Shown: positions 36,003 through 47,400 of the stretch, piece after piece
Position numbering within the stretch: the first letter of the stretch is position 1
Layout of the letters: the number at the start of each line of letters is the position of its first letter
Source of the DNA: Cryptomeria japonica
Lineage: Eukaryota > Streptophyta > Pinopsida > Cupressales > Cupressaceae
DNA: 64,000 nucleotides
Reading direction: 5' to 3'
Assembly: GCF_030272615.1 (NCBI RefSeq)
Contig: NC_081413.1
Location: forward strand, 145,054,476 to 145,118,475
Position numbers and translations under genes: made by a program
The notes under the pieces: generated by a model
Told to the model about the DNA's origin: nothing
Seen by the model: only the letters and a program-made list of their open reading frames with translations
Database searches by the model: none

Positions 36003-36335
36003 CGAGATGCGCACTAGTTATTGGGCCCGACAACTTTAGAAGAAAAACATTTGAGGCATAAGTTTTTTGATTAATTAACATAACCGCCTAGGCAAACAAC
36101 AAGGGGGGAGACACTTCCTACGACCCCACGACCCATTACTTAAGTGAATAAAGTAACGAAAGATTAGAAACCAAAGGGTTTAAAATGAACACAAGAGGAT
36201 CTAAAATCACAAACCCTTAAACCCTTGAGGTCTAGAACAATGCTGAAGCATTTGGAACGACACCTTATTCAAAATTTCAATAAAACATAGCCAACGATGG
36301 GAAAAGAAAAGCCCATTTTTTAATCAGTGATAACA

Positions 36336-36468
36336 GCAGCTCTGACTGGGGATGGTTGATCCCAAGGTCAACATAAGAAAACTCAGAAACTCTAGAGAAA
36401 CAGACCAAAACATAAAAGCAGGAAAGGAACAAAATATGTACAAACAAAAGACCTACTGTGCATGGACA
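36336..36468 (-). other. G2 3' untranslated region without a clear polypurine tract
   Basis: Between the integrase stop and the 3' LTR. The last bases before the LTR on the element strand read ccatccccagtcagagctgc, which is not purine-rich. G3 has a similar ggacatccccaactagagcc before its LTR. Confidence 0.6.
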
Positions 36469-37701
36469 TTAAGAGAAATAATGCTTTAGGAATTGTCCAT
36501 GCACTAGAAATTCCTGCATTTCATCATCCATATTCTTCAAGAAATATGAATCCTTACCATTTAAATCACAGACCACAAAATGGCCAATCCATAGTGATTC
36601 AAATTTCTTATGCTTTCCCTTATCCTGTCCTTTTGCATTCCACTGAAGAACCATGTCATCAATTTGAAACTTCCTTAGTGATGTCCTTTTATCAAAAAGA
36701 TACTTTGACTGCAACTAGATCTTCTAATTTTTCTTGTGGGCAGAAGTCCTAAGCTCCTCCATTTCTACAATTTGGATCATTATGCTTTCCATTGGTTCAG
36801 ATACCTCCATGTCCTCATTCTGCAAAAACTTATACACTGGAAGAAGGTTATTTATCGGCAATCTAGCTTGGGCACCATAAACTAATTCAAAAGGTGACAT
36901 TCCAATGGATTTCTTAATTGTTATTCTATGTGCCCACAGAGCTAACTTCAACTTTTGATCCCAAGATCTTTTATTTTCTTCTAGGATTTTCTTGATGATA
37001 TTCAACAAGCTTTTATTGCTAGATTCTGCTTGTCCATTCCCCTGAGGGTGATACAGTGAAGAGTATGACATGAGTATACTGTGACTAGTACAAAAGCCTA
37101 CAAATTCTTCTGATCTGAAACACATAGCATTATCCATCACCAATTTTGTAGGTGTCCCAAATCTAGTTATGATATTATCCATCAGGAAATCAATGACAAT
37201 TTTACTAGTAGCTCTTCTTGTAGGGATGGCTTCTATCCATTTGGTGAAATAATCAATGGCCACTATAATCCATCCATGACCTCTTCCTGACTTCTCAACA
37301 ATTTCTCCAATAAAATCAATACCCCACTGAACAAAAGGAGCTTCTACAGAGACTGGATTTAGGGGTAAGGATCCTTCATACTTGAGCTTGGATGAGAATC
37401 TTTGACATGGATCACATCTCCGAACATATGCATGGGTATCTTTAAATAAGGTGGGCCAATAATACCCAACTTGTATTATCTTGCCAGCAGTAGTCTTAGC
37501 AGAATAGTGACCTCCACATACCCCATCATGCATTTCAGTCAACACCTGTTTAGCTTGAAATTCATCCAAACACATTAGTAACTCTCCATCTCTTTTTCTC
37601 CAGAAAAGATCACCCTGAATAAGCACATATTTTTGGGACTTGAGTTTCAGAGTTCTTTTCTGATTGTATGTCATTTCTTCTAGGAGTATATCACCTCTCA
37701 A
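36469..37701 (-). pseudogene. G2 integrase
   Basis: The 325-aa frame 36724-37701 has the zinc finger H58, H65, C96 and C99, and catalytic D129 (GIDFIG), D190 (VMDNA) and E226 (GQAESSNK), all present. The C-terminal part (36469-36714, 81 aa, KFESLWIGHFVV) is in the same frame after two TAG stops. It lacks a chromodomain. A TAA separates it from RT in the same frame (near 37702). Confidence 0.9.
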
Positions 37702-37704
37702 AAC

Positions 37705-39021
37705 TTAGATTATCTCTGTGTACCAGGGTTGCCTCTCAATACTAGTGACCAAAGCATCTCTAACCTCAACATTGTGTACTTCTACATTCATGAGATTTGA
37801 CTCAGTCATGAGCTTAGCCAAACCTAACCCTCTCACCAATTTGGTGATCTTTATCTCCAAGTTGAACTCCTGAATTCTATTGATCCATCTGCATCTCTTC
37901 CCAGTAACCTTGGACTGAGACAAAATATCTTTAACTGCAGCATGTGGGACATAGGCAATGATGTTTACATTCACCAAATATGGCCTAAAAGCCTTGACAT
38001 CTTTAACTAATGCATAAGCTTGTTTCTCCATGGTTTCATATTTTAGTTCTGCTGCCTGCAAAGATTTGCTGTAGAAGGCTATGGGATGTTCATATCCTTC
38101 ATTGTCCTTTTGTAGTAATACTGCAGCCACCATATGATATGAAGTGAAAGAAAATAGAGAAAAAGGCTTACTATAATCAGGGTATTTTAACACTGGTGCC
38201 TCCATGATTGCCTTCTTAATCTCAGCAAAAGCTTCTAAAGCTTCTTGATCCCAATGAAATTTTGTATCTTTCTTAAGCAATTTGACAATAGGCTTCACTA
38301 TCTCTGTGAAGTTTGCAATGAATCTTCTGACAAAATTTACTTTACCTAAAAAGGATTGGATACCTTTCACATTTTTAGGTTCAGATACCTTATTGATTGC
38401 CTCAATTCTCTCAGGGTCTATCCTTACCCCTTCCTTGGAAACTATGTGTCCCAGTAGCTTTCCCTCAGTGAACCCAAAATGACATTTCTTGGGATTCAGT
38501 GATACACCAAATTCAAAGGCCTTATTGAACACCTTCTCTAGATGTCCACAATGATCATCAGCCCTTTTAGAGAAACAAGTAAGGTCATCTTGATACACCA
38601 CCATGATGATGTTTATGAATCCTTTGAAAGCTACATCCATAGCTCTCTGAAATGTAGCTCCTGCATTTTTTAGCCCAAATGACATTCTCACATATACATA
38701 AGTTCCCCATGGAGTAGTGAAAGTTGTCTTGAACTGTTCAAACTCTTTTACCAACACTTGATTATATCCTGAGAAACCATCCATCATGGATAAAAGATCA
38801 CATCCTGTCACTCTCTATAGCATGGCTTCCATATTTGGGGATGAGTAAATATCTTTCAAAGAAGCAACATTTAGATTCCTAAAATCTACACACAATCTGA
38901 TATCTCCATTCTTCTTTCTCACCGGGACCAAATTGGAGACCCATGAAGAATGCCTTATTGGTTTGATAATCCCCCCTTCTCTCAATTTGGTCAACTCTTG
39001 TTGCATTTTAGTTTCTACCAA
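37705..39021 (-). pseudogene. G2 reverse transcriptase and degenerate native RNase H
   Basis: The RT N-terminus is at 38815-39021 (WVSNLVPVRKKNGDIRLCVD) and the rest at 37705-38811 (368 aa), same frame, one TAG between. Catalytic VVYQDDL has Asp75 and Asp76 of the second frame. The native RNase H at about residues 215-300 reads FSFTSYHMVAAVLL and later IIAYVPHAAVKDIL, so the two Asp expected in DAS and TDH are absent while YETMEKQAYAL keeps Glu. It is likely a structural connection domain only, because an intact RNase H lies upstream. Confidence 0.88.
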
Positions 39022-39042
39022 GAGATTGATTGGTCTATGTTT

Positions 39043-42000
39043 CTATCTGAAAGGCTTAGCATCTGGAAGTAAAGGAACTTCATGCTGAAAAAGATCTTGT
39101 CTATACACCTTTAGGTCTTCATAAGACCAAGCAAAGAGATGCTTATACCTTTTCAATAAATTAATAAGGTTAATCCTGGCATGAGGGGGTAATTTCTTTC
39201 CAATATATACCAACTTAGGGGATAATTCTGTCCCTGGGTTTACCTCCTCTAACTCTTCCAACTTGGTGGTAGACTGTTGATGTAAATGACTATCATTATA
39301 ACTAAACATGCTTTCCAACTCTACCAGCCCTTTAGGTATTTCATTGGTTTCCAACTGGACAACATCATTTCCAAACACTATCTCTCTATTGTCTACCACT
39401 TCCACCAGTGCATTACAATCAATCTTTTGTCCATCATAATCATCAACACATTGAATAAACCTAAGAATGTCTTCATCATCAGTAAAAACTTGCCAATTGT
39501 ACACATTATCAGGAATAGTAGGCCTAGATTTTATTTCCACAGTGGAAATACCAGTTAGCGTTGCATCATCATTTTTCAAAGCAACATTAGCTAGAAAATC
39601 TACAATGATATTTTTTGTTTGCTCTATCCAATTAATAGAGAATGCATCAAAATGCTCAATAACATCCCAAACAACATGCTTATACTGCTTTAATCTATCA
39701 TTTTTGGATGCATATTTAGATCTTACCTGAGAGACAACCAATTCTGAATCCCCCATCACTTTCAACAATTGGATTCCATGCCTTTTTGCAACCTCAAGTC
39801 CTAGTAGTAAGGCTTCATACTCTGCAGTATTATTTGTGCACTGGAATGCCAATAAAAATGAGTATTTAAAAGTTATACCTGATGGGGACACAAAAAGAAC
39901 CCCTACTCCAGATCCTTCTTTGGAGCAAGCCCCATCAAAATACATTTGCCACAACCCATACTGTTGTGCTTGTAGCTCGACTACAATTGGGTCAGTATTC
40001 TTTAATTGAGGTGAATTTGGTTGAAGTCTAAAATTATCTAAATCTACATCAATCATACAATTAAGCATAGCAGGGTCTACATTTTCAATTACCCTAGGAG
40101 CTTGTGGTTCTCTGTATAATTTGACCTGATTACCACCAATAAGAATGGTAGCATAAGATAAGTCCAATTGAACATTTCCCCCTATTGTTGCTGCCCATTG
40201 TCTGGAAAGTAACATACCATAGTGGGGTTTAGTGTCAGTAACAATAACATCCATTTTGTAAGTGGCTTCAGGAAATGCTTCTATTTTTACTTCCACATCT
40301 TTCATTGTACCTATCACAGGTACTTCTCTGTTATCCACGGCATAGCATTTCCCATACACAGTGGTTATTGATAACCCTAATTCTTTCATAACACCATAGG
40401 GCATTACATTAGCAGCAACCCCTGAATCTATCATGCAGTTTTTAATCAACCAGTTATTGACTAACAAAGTAACATAAAAAGGATCTACCTGAGAAGGCTC
40501 CTGGGTGATAGTGTTTCCAACATAAACCTCTGGGGTTTGGAACTCTTGATCCTTTCCAACTTTAGCTAAACCAGTGGGTAATACTGTGTCACTATCAGAT
40601 ATACTAGAGAATAAAGACAAAGTTGCATCCTTATGTTCTTTAATCTTTAGCAATTCTACTAATGGAACAGTGACTTTCATTTGAGTTAGAGTTTGGGCCA
40701 TATCAAATGTAGAATTATTGCATTTTTCAGTATTAACCCTAACCTTTGTTTTGAATTGACTTGCTCTTTTCACTGTCTCTGCTCCTTGTACTTCACCAAT
40801 TTTAGTATCATCTATGTCTTTAGGTACATTTTTAACTGTTTCCCCTTTCTCTTGACCGACCTCAGGAACAGTAGTAGTATTACTTGATGCCCCCTTTTTT
40901 GTAACTTCGTTTACAAACATAGAACCCGGCTCACCCTGATCAGTGTCCCTCTTGGTGCTTCTCAGATTATAGTTATGTTTTGCTTTGGCAATTGCAGCCT
41001 TAGTGAGATTTCTGACTTCTTCCTCACTGGGCCTTCTAAGATGAACCTCTTCATCTTCAATTGTTACCAAATTCAATGTAGGATGCCAACCTAAGGCTAA
41101 CTGTCCTTGCACTAACTTTTCATTATCCAGCACATCACTGTATTCACTTTGCATAGATTCTTCATCACTTTCTATGATGGTTTCAAACATATTGATGTCA
41201 GGCTTTGCTTCTGGTCTCATAGATTCTTCCAGAGCTTGAGCTACTGCACACTGATGAGGGGAATGTGGTCCATCACAAGCAATACACCAAGGGGTATTTT
41301 CTATATTGTGAACAGTTTTCCCTTTCAAGGGATCTGGTGTGTCTTGACTTTGGGTAATTTTGGGCTTCTCAATTTGGGGTTTACCATCCTTCCAATTGGT
41401 ATTATAGGGCATGTCATGTAATCTAGGGGGCCTGTCTTGCCAATTATAGTGAGGTTTATCATTTTTGTTAACCTTGGCAGTCAAATCTTTCATGGCAATA
41501 ACCAACTTCTCTATTTTGTCATCCTCTTTAGCAACTTTATTGGGTTGCTGTTTGGTTTCTTGCCATAATCTACCATCTGTCCTTCTTCCTAATTTTCCAG
41601 ATGCTTTTCTGTTGTTTTCTACATTTATGGCAATTCTAAAAGCATCTCTCAAATTATGGGGATTTTTATCTCTTAAGATATAGGCCATCTTGGAATCAAA
41701 TGCATTGTAGTATGTGTTAAGACACATGTTATCATCTAGCCTCATCACTTGATACAATCTATGCATGGCTTTTTGGAATCTGGCATTGAAATCAGTGACC
41801 ATTTCATTTTCAGATTTTCTAATGTTATTGAACTCATTTAGCATGAAACTTACATTAGTCTTGTCACCATACTGCTCTTGAAAGCAATTTTTAAAATCTT
41901 CCCATGAACCTATGCTACTTACTGGAAGACCTCTGTACCAATCTCTTGCATCATCAACCAGGGATTGAACAAACAGTTTCATAATAACATCTTCATCTGC

Positions 42001-42216
42001 TATCTCATAATCATTTATTAAATCCCCAAAAGATTTCAAATGTTCCTCAGCACTAATTGCATTGTTGCCAGCAAATTTATGAAGTCTGTCTCTTAACTCA
42101 GTGGGAACATGATTCGAATATCCTGGGATCCCATCAAAGAACAATTGCCTATATTGTTCTAGATTGATTGGCCTTCTTTGAAAAGGGGTAATAGCACTGT
42201 TATTTCCCATGGTCAT
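39043..42216 (-). CDS. G2 Gag-protease-archaeal RNase H open frame (1,057 aa)
   Basis: Uninterrupted frame. The capsid is at about 15-210 (EEHLKSFGDLINDYE, WYRGLPVSSIGSWEDF). A knuckle at 311-323 has unusual CX2CX3HX4C spacing. The aspartic protease D-S-G is at 597-599. The archaeal-type RNase H covers about 755-880 with D761, E799, D823 and D873 all present. A linker to RT follows. It ends at a TAG after KPFR, in frame with RT. In frame with 42256-43209 upstream across a TAA. Matching G3 segments are 22080-25414. Confidence 0.9.
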   Translation of the reverse strand: MTMGNNSAITPFQRRPINLEQYRQLFFDGIPGYSNHVPTELRDRLHKFAGNNAISAEEHLKSFGDLINDYEIADEDVIMKLFVQSLVDDARDWYRGLPVSSIGSWEDFKNCFQEQYGDKTNVSFMLNEFNNIRKSENEMVTDFNARFQKAMHRLYQVMRLDDNMCLNTYYNAFDSKMAYILRDKNPHNLRDAFRIAINVENNRKASGKLGRRTDGRLWQETKQQPNKVAKEDDKIEKLVIAMKDLTAKVNKNDKPHYNWQDRPPRLHDMPYNTNWKDGKPQIEKPKITQSQDTPDPLKGKTVHNIENTPWCIACDGPHSPHQCAVAQALEESMRPEAKPDINMFETIIESDEESMQSEYSDVLDNEKLVQGQLALGWHPTLNLVTIEDEEVHLRRPSEEEVRNLTKAAIAKAKHNYNLRSTKRDTDQGEPGSMFVNEVTKKGASSNTTTVPEVGQEKGETVKNVPKDIDDTKIGEVQGAETVKRASQFKTKVRVNTEKCNNSTFDMAQTLTQMKVTVPLVELLKIKEHKDATLSLFSSISDSDTVLPTGLAKVGKDQEFQTPEVYVGNTITQEPSQVDPFYVTLLVNNWLIKNCMIDSGVAANVMPYGVMKELGLSITTVYGKCYAVDNREVPVIGTMKDVEVKIEAFPEATYKMDVIVTDTKPHYGMLLSRQWAATIGGNVQLDLSYATILIGGNQVKLYREPQAPRVIENVDPAMLNCMIDVDLDNFRLQPNSPQLKNTDPIVVELQAQQYGLWQMYFDGACSKEGSGVGVLFVSPSGITFKYSFLLAFQCTNNTAEYEALLLGLEVAKRHGIQLLKVMGDSELVVSQVRSKYASKNDRLKQYKHVVWDVIEHFDAFSINWIEQTKNIIVDFLANVALKNDDATLTGISTVEIKSRPTIPDNVYNWQVFTDDEDILRFIQCVDDYDGQKIDCNALVEVVDNREIVFGNDVVQLETNEIPKGLVELESMFSYNDSHLHQQSTTKLEELEEVNPGTELSPKLVYIGKKLPPHARINLINLLKRYKHLFAWSYEDLKVYRQDLFQHEVPLLPDAKPFR

Positions 42217-42255
42217 TTTAGCTTTTGGGATTGGAGATTGAGGTGTTGAGGTGTA

Positions 42256-43209
42256 TTACTTATTCACAGGTAGTTGGCTTACCAAGGCAATATTAGCCTG
42301 TACCACAGGTTGAACATTAACCTGAGGAGGAGAAATGTGTTGGGGATTAGGCTTTCTAAGATCTTCTGATGGGAATATAATAGGGGGAGCCTTCAAGTAA
42401 TTAATCTTTCTTTTTACTTCTTGATTTTCTGCTTCTAACTCAGCCTTTTCCAGTTCCATTTGGAGATCTTCCTTTTCCTTCCTCATCCTTTCCATTTCTC
42501 TCTCATGTGCTAGAATCCTATGAGAAATCTCTTCTGCAGTTTTAGATTCTATTCCATCATCTACCCATTTCTGTTTTCCTTTATCTAAATTAAATTTAGG
42601 AGGTTGGGAGTCATTAGATACTTCCCTAATTGGCTGGGCTACTGACTTACTAGCTTGTCTAGTTTTAGGGACTAGGATTTCCCTAATCACAGGGCCTTCC
42701 TCATCACTTTTTTCTTTTTCCTTAGCAAGCATTTCAAGATCAGCTATCTTTCTGAGAAGCCTATCTCTTTCCATTAATTTGGCTTTAACTTCCTTCTCCT
42801 TATTTGCCTCCTTTTGGGCTCTTAGGGAGATTAAATGATGGACTCTTTTATTTAAATCTTTAATCTCTTGAGACATTTTATCCTCATCAGGGAAGTTTTC
42901 TTCAGAGTTTGATACATTAACTTGATCTATGTCAATCAGACTAATGTTCCCATCAATTGTCCTAGGAACAGAATGCCTGATTGCATTTGAACTGGTTCTA
43001 TCTTTTGTAGAAACACTAACATGAGATAGATCTCGATTTAAAGTAGGTGCATCATCAATATTTCCAAACAATCCTGAATGAAAACCTAAGATATCATGCT
43101 CTAAATCTCTAGAAGATGAATTAGACTTTGCATAAACAGGTCGGTCAAGCATCTTACTAGTATTATTATTTTTCTGCACCCAAGCAGCATTTGATGGCTC
43201 ATGCAACAT
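42256..43209 (-). CDS. G2 Gag N-terminal open frame (317 aa)
   Basis: Same frame as the 1,057-aa frame downstream, from which one TAA (near 42253) separates it. Charged, with long coiled-coil-like stretches (MSQEIKDLNKRVHHLISLRA; HEREMERMRKEKEDLQMEL). Probably the matrix-like N-terminal part of Gag. It corresponds to the 21085-21760 region of G3. Whether the TAA is a decay mutation or a natural end cannot be told. Confidence 0.75.
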   Translation of the reverse strand: MLHEPSNAAWVQKNNNTSKMLDRPVYAKSNSSSRDLEHDILGFHSGLFGNIDDAPTLNRDLSHVSVSTKDRTSSNAIRHSVPRTIDGNISLIDIDQVNVSNSEENFPDEDKMSQEIKDLNKRVHHLISLRAQKEANKEKEVKAKLMERDRLLRKIADLEMLAKEKEKSDEEGPVIREILVPKTRQASKSVAQPIREVSNDSQPPKFNLDKGKQKWVDDGIESKTAEEISHRILAHEREMERMRKEKEDLQMELEKAELEAENQEVKRKINYLKAPPIIFPSEDLRKPNPQHISPPQVNVQPVVQANIALVSQLPVNK

Positions 43210-43486
43210 GGATCTCTTCTGGCCTCTCCGTGACTGTTCTGGCAGACCTTCTTACAAAGTTTCACGAGGACGTTTCTTCATGAATGATCTTGTGTTTTTT
43301 GCTCCTTGCATCTTGCTTGTCTTCTTTTCAGAAAAATTTGTACCTCACAAGGACTAGTTCAAAGTAATAGAGTCGCCACCCACAGAACTATGGGAATTAT
43401 GAAAACAAGCAGTCTTATCCACAAACACAATAATTTTCTTCACAAACTTTCAAAACAAATCTGTGTTTATATCTTTATTGTAACTC
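43210..43486 (-). other. G2 leader between primer site and gag
   Basis: No gene. Contains a second partial copy of the primer-site core (agagtcgccacc on plus, near 43370), about 117 bp from the real one. Confidence 0.6.
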
Positions 43487-43504
43487 TCCCCAGCAGAGTC
43501 GCCA
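43487..43504 (-). other. G2 primer-binding site, non-initiator-Met type
   Basis: Minus strand TGGCGACTCTGCTGGGGA, 4 bp after the 5' LTR. It starts with TGG, as required for pairing with a tRNA CCA end. From memory it resembles the Arg-tRNA site reported for Tat/Ogre elements. A tRNA library match would settle it. Confidence 0.75.
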
Positions 43505-44444
43505 CTTTTGTTGTCTTCAAAATCTGATTCCCTTTAACATCCTTAAAATGATATGGTTTAAAGCTTGGTGCAGAAGAGATATCAAAGATAAGGAAATTCT
43601 CAAGACAACATATGACAAGGTTTGACTAGACCTTCTACACTTCGGGCTTACTCAGAGCCCAAGTGGGTATAACTTTGTGAATTAAATTCACGCTTTCAAA
43701 CATAAACCCACAGCAAACCAGTCTAGAAAACCAGTGGGTCTATTCACCTTGAAATTAACTGAAAACAAAGAATGAAAATTATACTTAAGTTCAACATTTC
43801 GATCTACAAAGCATGCAATGAGCAACTTCAATTAATACCAGTGCCTTATCCAAGGTCATAGAGTCATCTAAACTCAAATAAGACTCTTTAAATAAAATAG
43901 CTTTATGCTTCCCGTCAGCTTGTTTTCGATCAATCCTTGTATATGCCTAACACCTACAAGAATTCAAGCATTCTAAACTAAGCTATGGTCATCAAAATTC
44001 AAATTTCCTTCCAAAGAGTTTACTGGTATGAGTGATCCCCGCCTCTTTAATTTCCCTCCTAAAGAGAAAAGCTAACGAAGACTTATACTAAAATTGCTTT
44101 ACAATTCCATTCAAACAGAACAACCCTGGGTTATTTAGAATGAAAACAGTAAACAAATTTGTGAACAAACTTGAAGACAACACAAAACTTTACTCAAAAC
44201 CGATGGTCTGTATATTGATATTTAGTTCAAGAAGTATTACAAGAAATTTGGATTCTCCATTATACTTAGAAAAGCTCAGATAAATTTCTGCAGTGTTTTC
44301 TTACAAATTTTGCGATCTCTTTTCCTCTAGTCCTGGTATCCATTTATAACATCATGGATGCACAAAGCTTTGGACTTCTCGAGGAGAGTTTGTTACAATT
44401 ATTTCTTTCAAAATAAAGAGGTTACCAGCTTTTCGCAAAAGCAG

Positions 44445-47400
44445 TTACAAGCTGTTTTCAGCCTCTGCAGTTACTTCAACATGTTGTTCAGTTGCAACCT
44501 CTTCTATCTTTTCAGGGGTGTTGTCCAACTATTCCGGATCATGGGTGGCATATTTAGTTGCCCACTCACTATATACCTCTTCTGTCGGCCACGAGAAATT
44601 AATCACATTATCTTTAGTTTTAGTCAACCTTTTCCAAGAATTTCTCATTTTGTTGACTTCTGAATTGAGAAAACCATAATGTGATTTAATTTTCTCTATT
44701 TCTTGTATTGTCACAACGAAAAAAGAAGCATCATCAAGATCAATAATTCCTCTAACTCTTGTTGATAACTTATCTTCTATCTCCTTAACCCATATTTGTT
44801 TGTCTTTTAACTGATCCGGGCTAGCAAAAACTCCTGGGAGCAACTCAAAAACTTGGTCAATGTATTCCTTCTTGCACAAATTGACCTTTCTATCCAGATT
44901 ATCCACCTCTGCTGCTAATTGAATTAAGATTTTAGCAACACCAGAAGTGGATTTAATGATGGGATTGCCCCTTCCTTCATCACAGGATACACACATAAAC
45001 TCTAAATCTAGCTCCCTAGGCCTCCATTTGTCAAAAATAGGTGTCAAAATGGCCTTGTCTCTCCTGAGCTCATTCCATATTTCCATAATTTTATCTACAT
45101 TGTTGTAGAGCAATGAGGCATTTATTGTATCTCTTACCCTCTCCTCATACTTCTTTTCATATAAGGCCTGAGCCTGTTTCAAATTTTCTAATTCTTGAGG
45201 AGTAATTTCAATCATCTGAGAGCTGGAGGGTGCTGGAGATGGTGGAAATTCAATGATAGGGCTTAAAGGTGGAGGTCTTGCAGGAGAAGAGGAGATCATC
45301 AGTGTTGAAGACTCACCTTGATGGTGTTGTCCAGTCAACTGGCTCTACAATTTGGCAATGATGCTATCCTTACCTCTTACCTCCTCCTTGGCACTATTGT
45401 AGGCCTTTAAAACTGTTTCCAACTTGATTTGGAGGGCCTCTTTCTCTTTGGCTTCTTTCTCTACAACTGAAACACTAAATTTTGTAGTCTCCAACACAGT
45501 GCTGGCAGCCTCTACTACCCCTGTACTCTTCACTCTCTTCACCATCATTCCACCAAGGTAACTTGACCTTGGGGTGTCCTTGCTTTTCTTGCTCTCATTT
45601 CTCTTGAGAGACCACATAACAAGTGCAACATTATCTTTATTGAAAGTGACCCCCTCCATAGGTTTAATCTCTTTTCTTACTACATCTAATACCAAGGCAT
45701 CTGCAATATCCCATTCAGGTAAGATAAGCACTCCAGCTTGTGCTACCATATCTCTTCCCTGCTCACGAGTGATGGTTTTTAATTATTTCATCATCTCCTG
45801 CTTTATTTTCTATTCCACCAAGGCTGGATCTTTATTGGGTTGTTCTACCTTTCTTGTTTCACATCTAGCATTATATTTATCTATGTGTTGCTTCCATATA
45901 AATTGCATGAATGCCTCTGATGTGACAAAATTATTATCAGCTAGAAAGGCACTACTTTCCTGCTTTATTTTGGGATCCCAATCCTGGCCTTTAAGTTCAG
46001 TTGAGGTAATATCCATTCTAGCAGCAATGGGTTCTTCCGGCATCCCTTCCTCTACTTCATCATAGGTGTATGCAATTTCCCCTAGACTACCCAATTGTAT
46101 GAGTTGCTCAGTTGTTGCTTGCTCATTTCCTATATGGATAGGGGATTGGGATGGGGAATACAAAGGTGTATCTGATTGTATTTCTTTCCCCACCCTTTGC
46201 TTCTTTGGGCTCTCTTGGATGTCGATGACATCTTGTATTTTCCTCTTTCCTTTAGAGGTAGAGGGCTCCCTTGTTGTAGGCACCAGCACACTATAACCTA
46301 ATTTCTTATGCAGTGTGTAATCAGCAAGAGGGATTGGCTTGCTAGAAGCTAACCTACTAAGGATCATTCTGGCTTTCTCAGGGTTGCTCTTGATTATAGC
46401 TTCCCTCTTCTCCTTCAATGTCTACATCATAAAAACTTTATTTTCTCCTCTAGTGGGAAAAAGCTAGACAATGGGTTATAGCTAGCATCAAACTGATGCA
46501 CAAAATCCAGGGCTTTCCTATAAGCCACCCACTTTTCCTTTCTTAGTTCCTACTCATCTAGATCAAATTCATTTCTAATGAGGTCTTCAGGAAACTGGAA
46601 TTGATGAGGCCTACCTCTGCATGCTACCTTCTTCCTAAACATACCGTTGAAGAAGTCCTCTAGATCGGCACACCTGGACACTACAGTGGATAAATGATAA
46701 GGTTTGAGGAAATCCTCAAAGCAATTCCAGCCTCCCTTTGTTATTACAAATTGGTGAGCTATGGTAGCTGCAGGGAAAATAGTCCCTTTACCCCTGCCTG
46801 TCAACTCTGCCTCTTGTAAGCCACCAATTTGTCTGAGGATCTCCGCGATTCCCACTTTGAGAGGGACCTGGTAAGGTTACAAAAATGGAGTGCCTTTGAA
46901 ACCAAAAACTCTGAAAACTGTGGAAACTGGATATAAATAAATGTCACCCTAATTATGAACAATGTTTATGTTCTCTATGAATTCTTTTGGTCTTATGAAT
47001 TCCAGAAGAACCTTGGGGATTCTTGGGTTCTCTGAGCAGAGGAGAGTCCTTTTTTTAGATGCAAAATATTTATCAAACTTCAAAAAACTGGCATCTTCTC
47101 TGTCCCATGACAATACATTACTCCATAACTATATTGGCATTTTTTCTCCTTTCTTCTGCTTGACCAGGTCCAGTCCACTGGAAAAGTAATCACCACCTTT
47201 GAAGAGAAAAAGATGCATTAGGAGTGAGTACCATCCGAAAGGCCTATCCACCTTTCCATTCTTGATTCCTATCAACCCTCCATGAATAGCATCAACAATA
47301 TAAGCGGCATAATCAAATGTGATTGCAAGAGAAGGATTCAAAATTTGGGCAATCATTAACAAGTAATGATTTGGCATATTTGCTTCTGCATCTTCTCCCA

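Larger units (their letters stand above)
30325..36335 (-). repeat. 3' LTR of G2 (6,011 bp)
   Basis: On plus it runs from tattgtcttcaaaatc (TG mutated to TA) to atcagtgataaca. Collinear with 43509-49522. A hand count over the first ~255 bp shows about 14 differences, mostly transitions. On the element strand it has about 1.25 kb of U3-like DNA (36335 to about 35090), a TATA position, the LTR frame (34899-31261) and a ~940-bp non-coding tail (31260-30325) in which I see no gene. Confidence 0.93.

Noticed and set aside
36469-43209. Genetic-code change or systematic TAG read-through in G2
   Set aside because: TAA stops also occur in the same frame, and G3 has stops at different positions. Ordinary decay explains most. 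Only the two TAGs shared by the LTR copies remain open.
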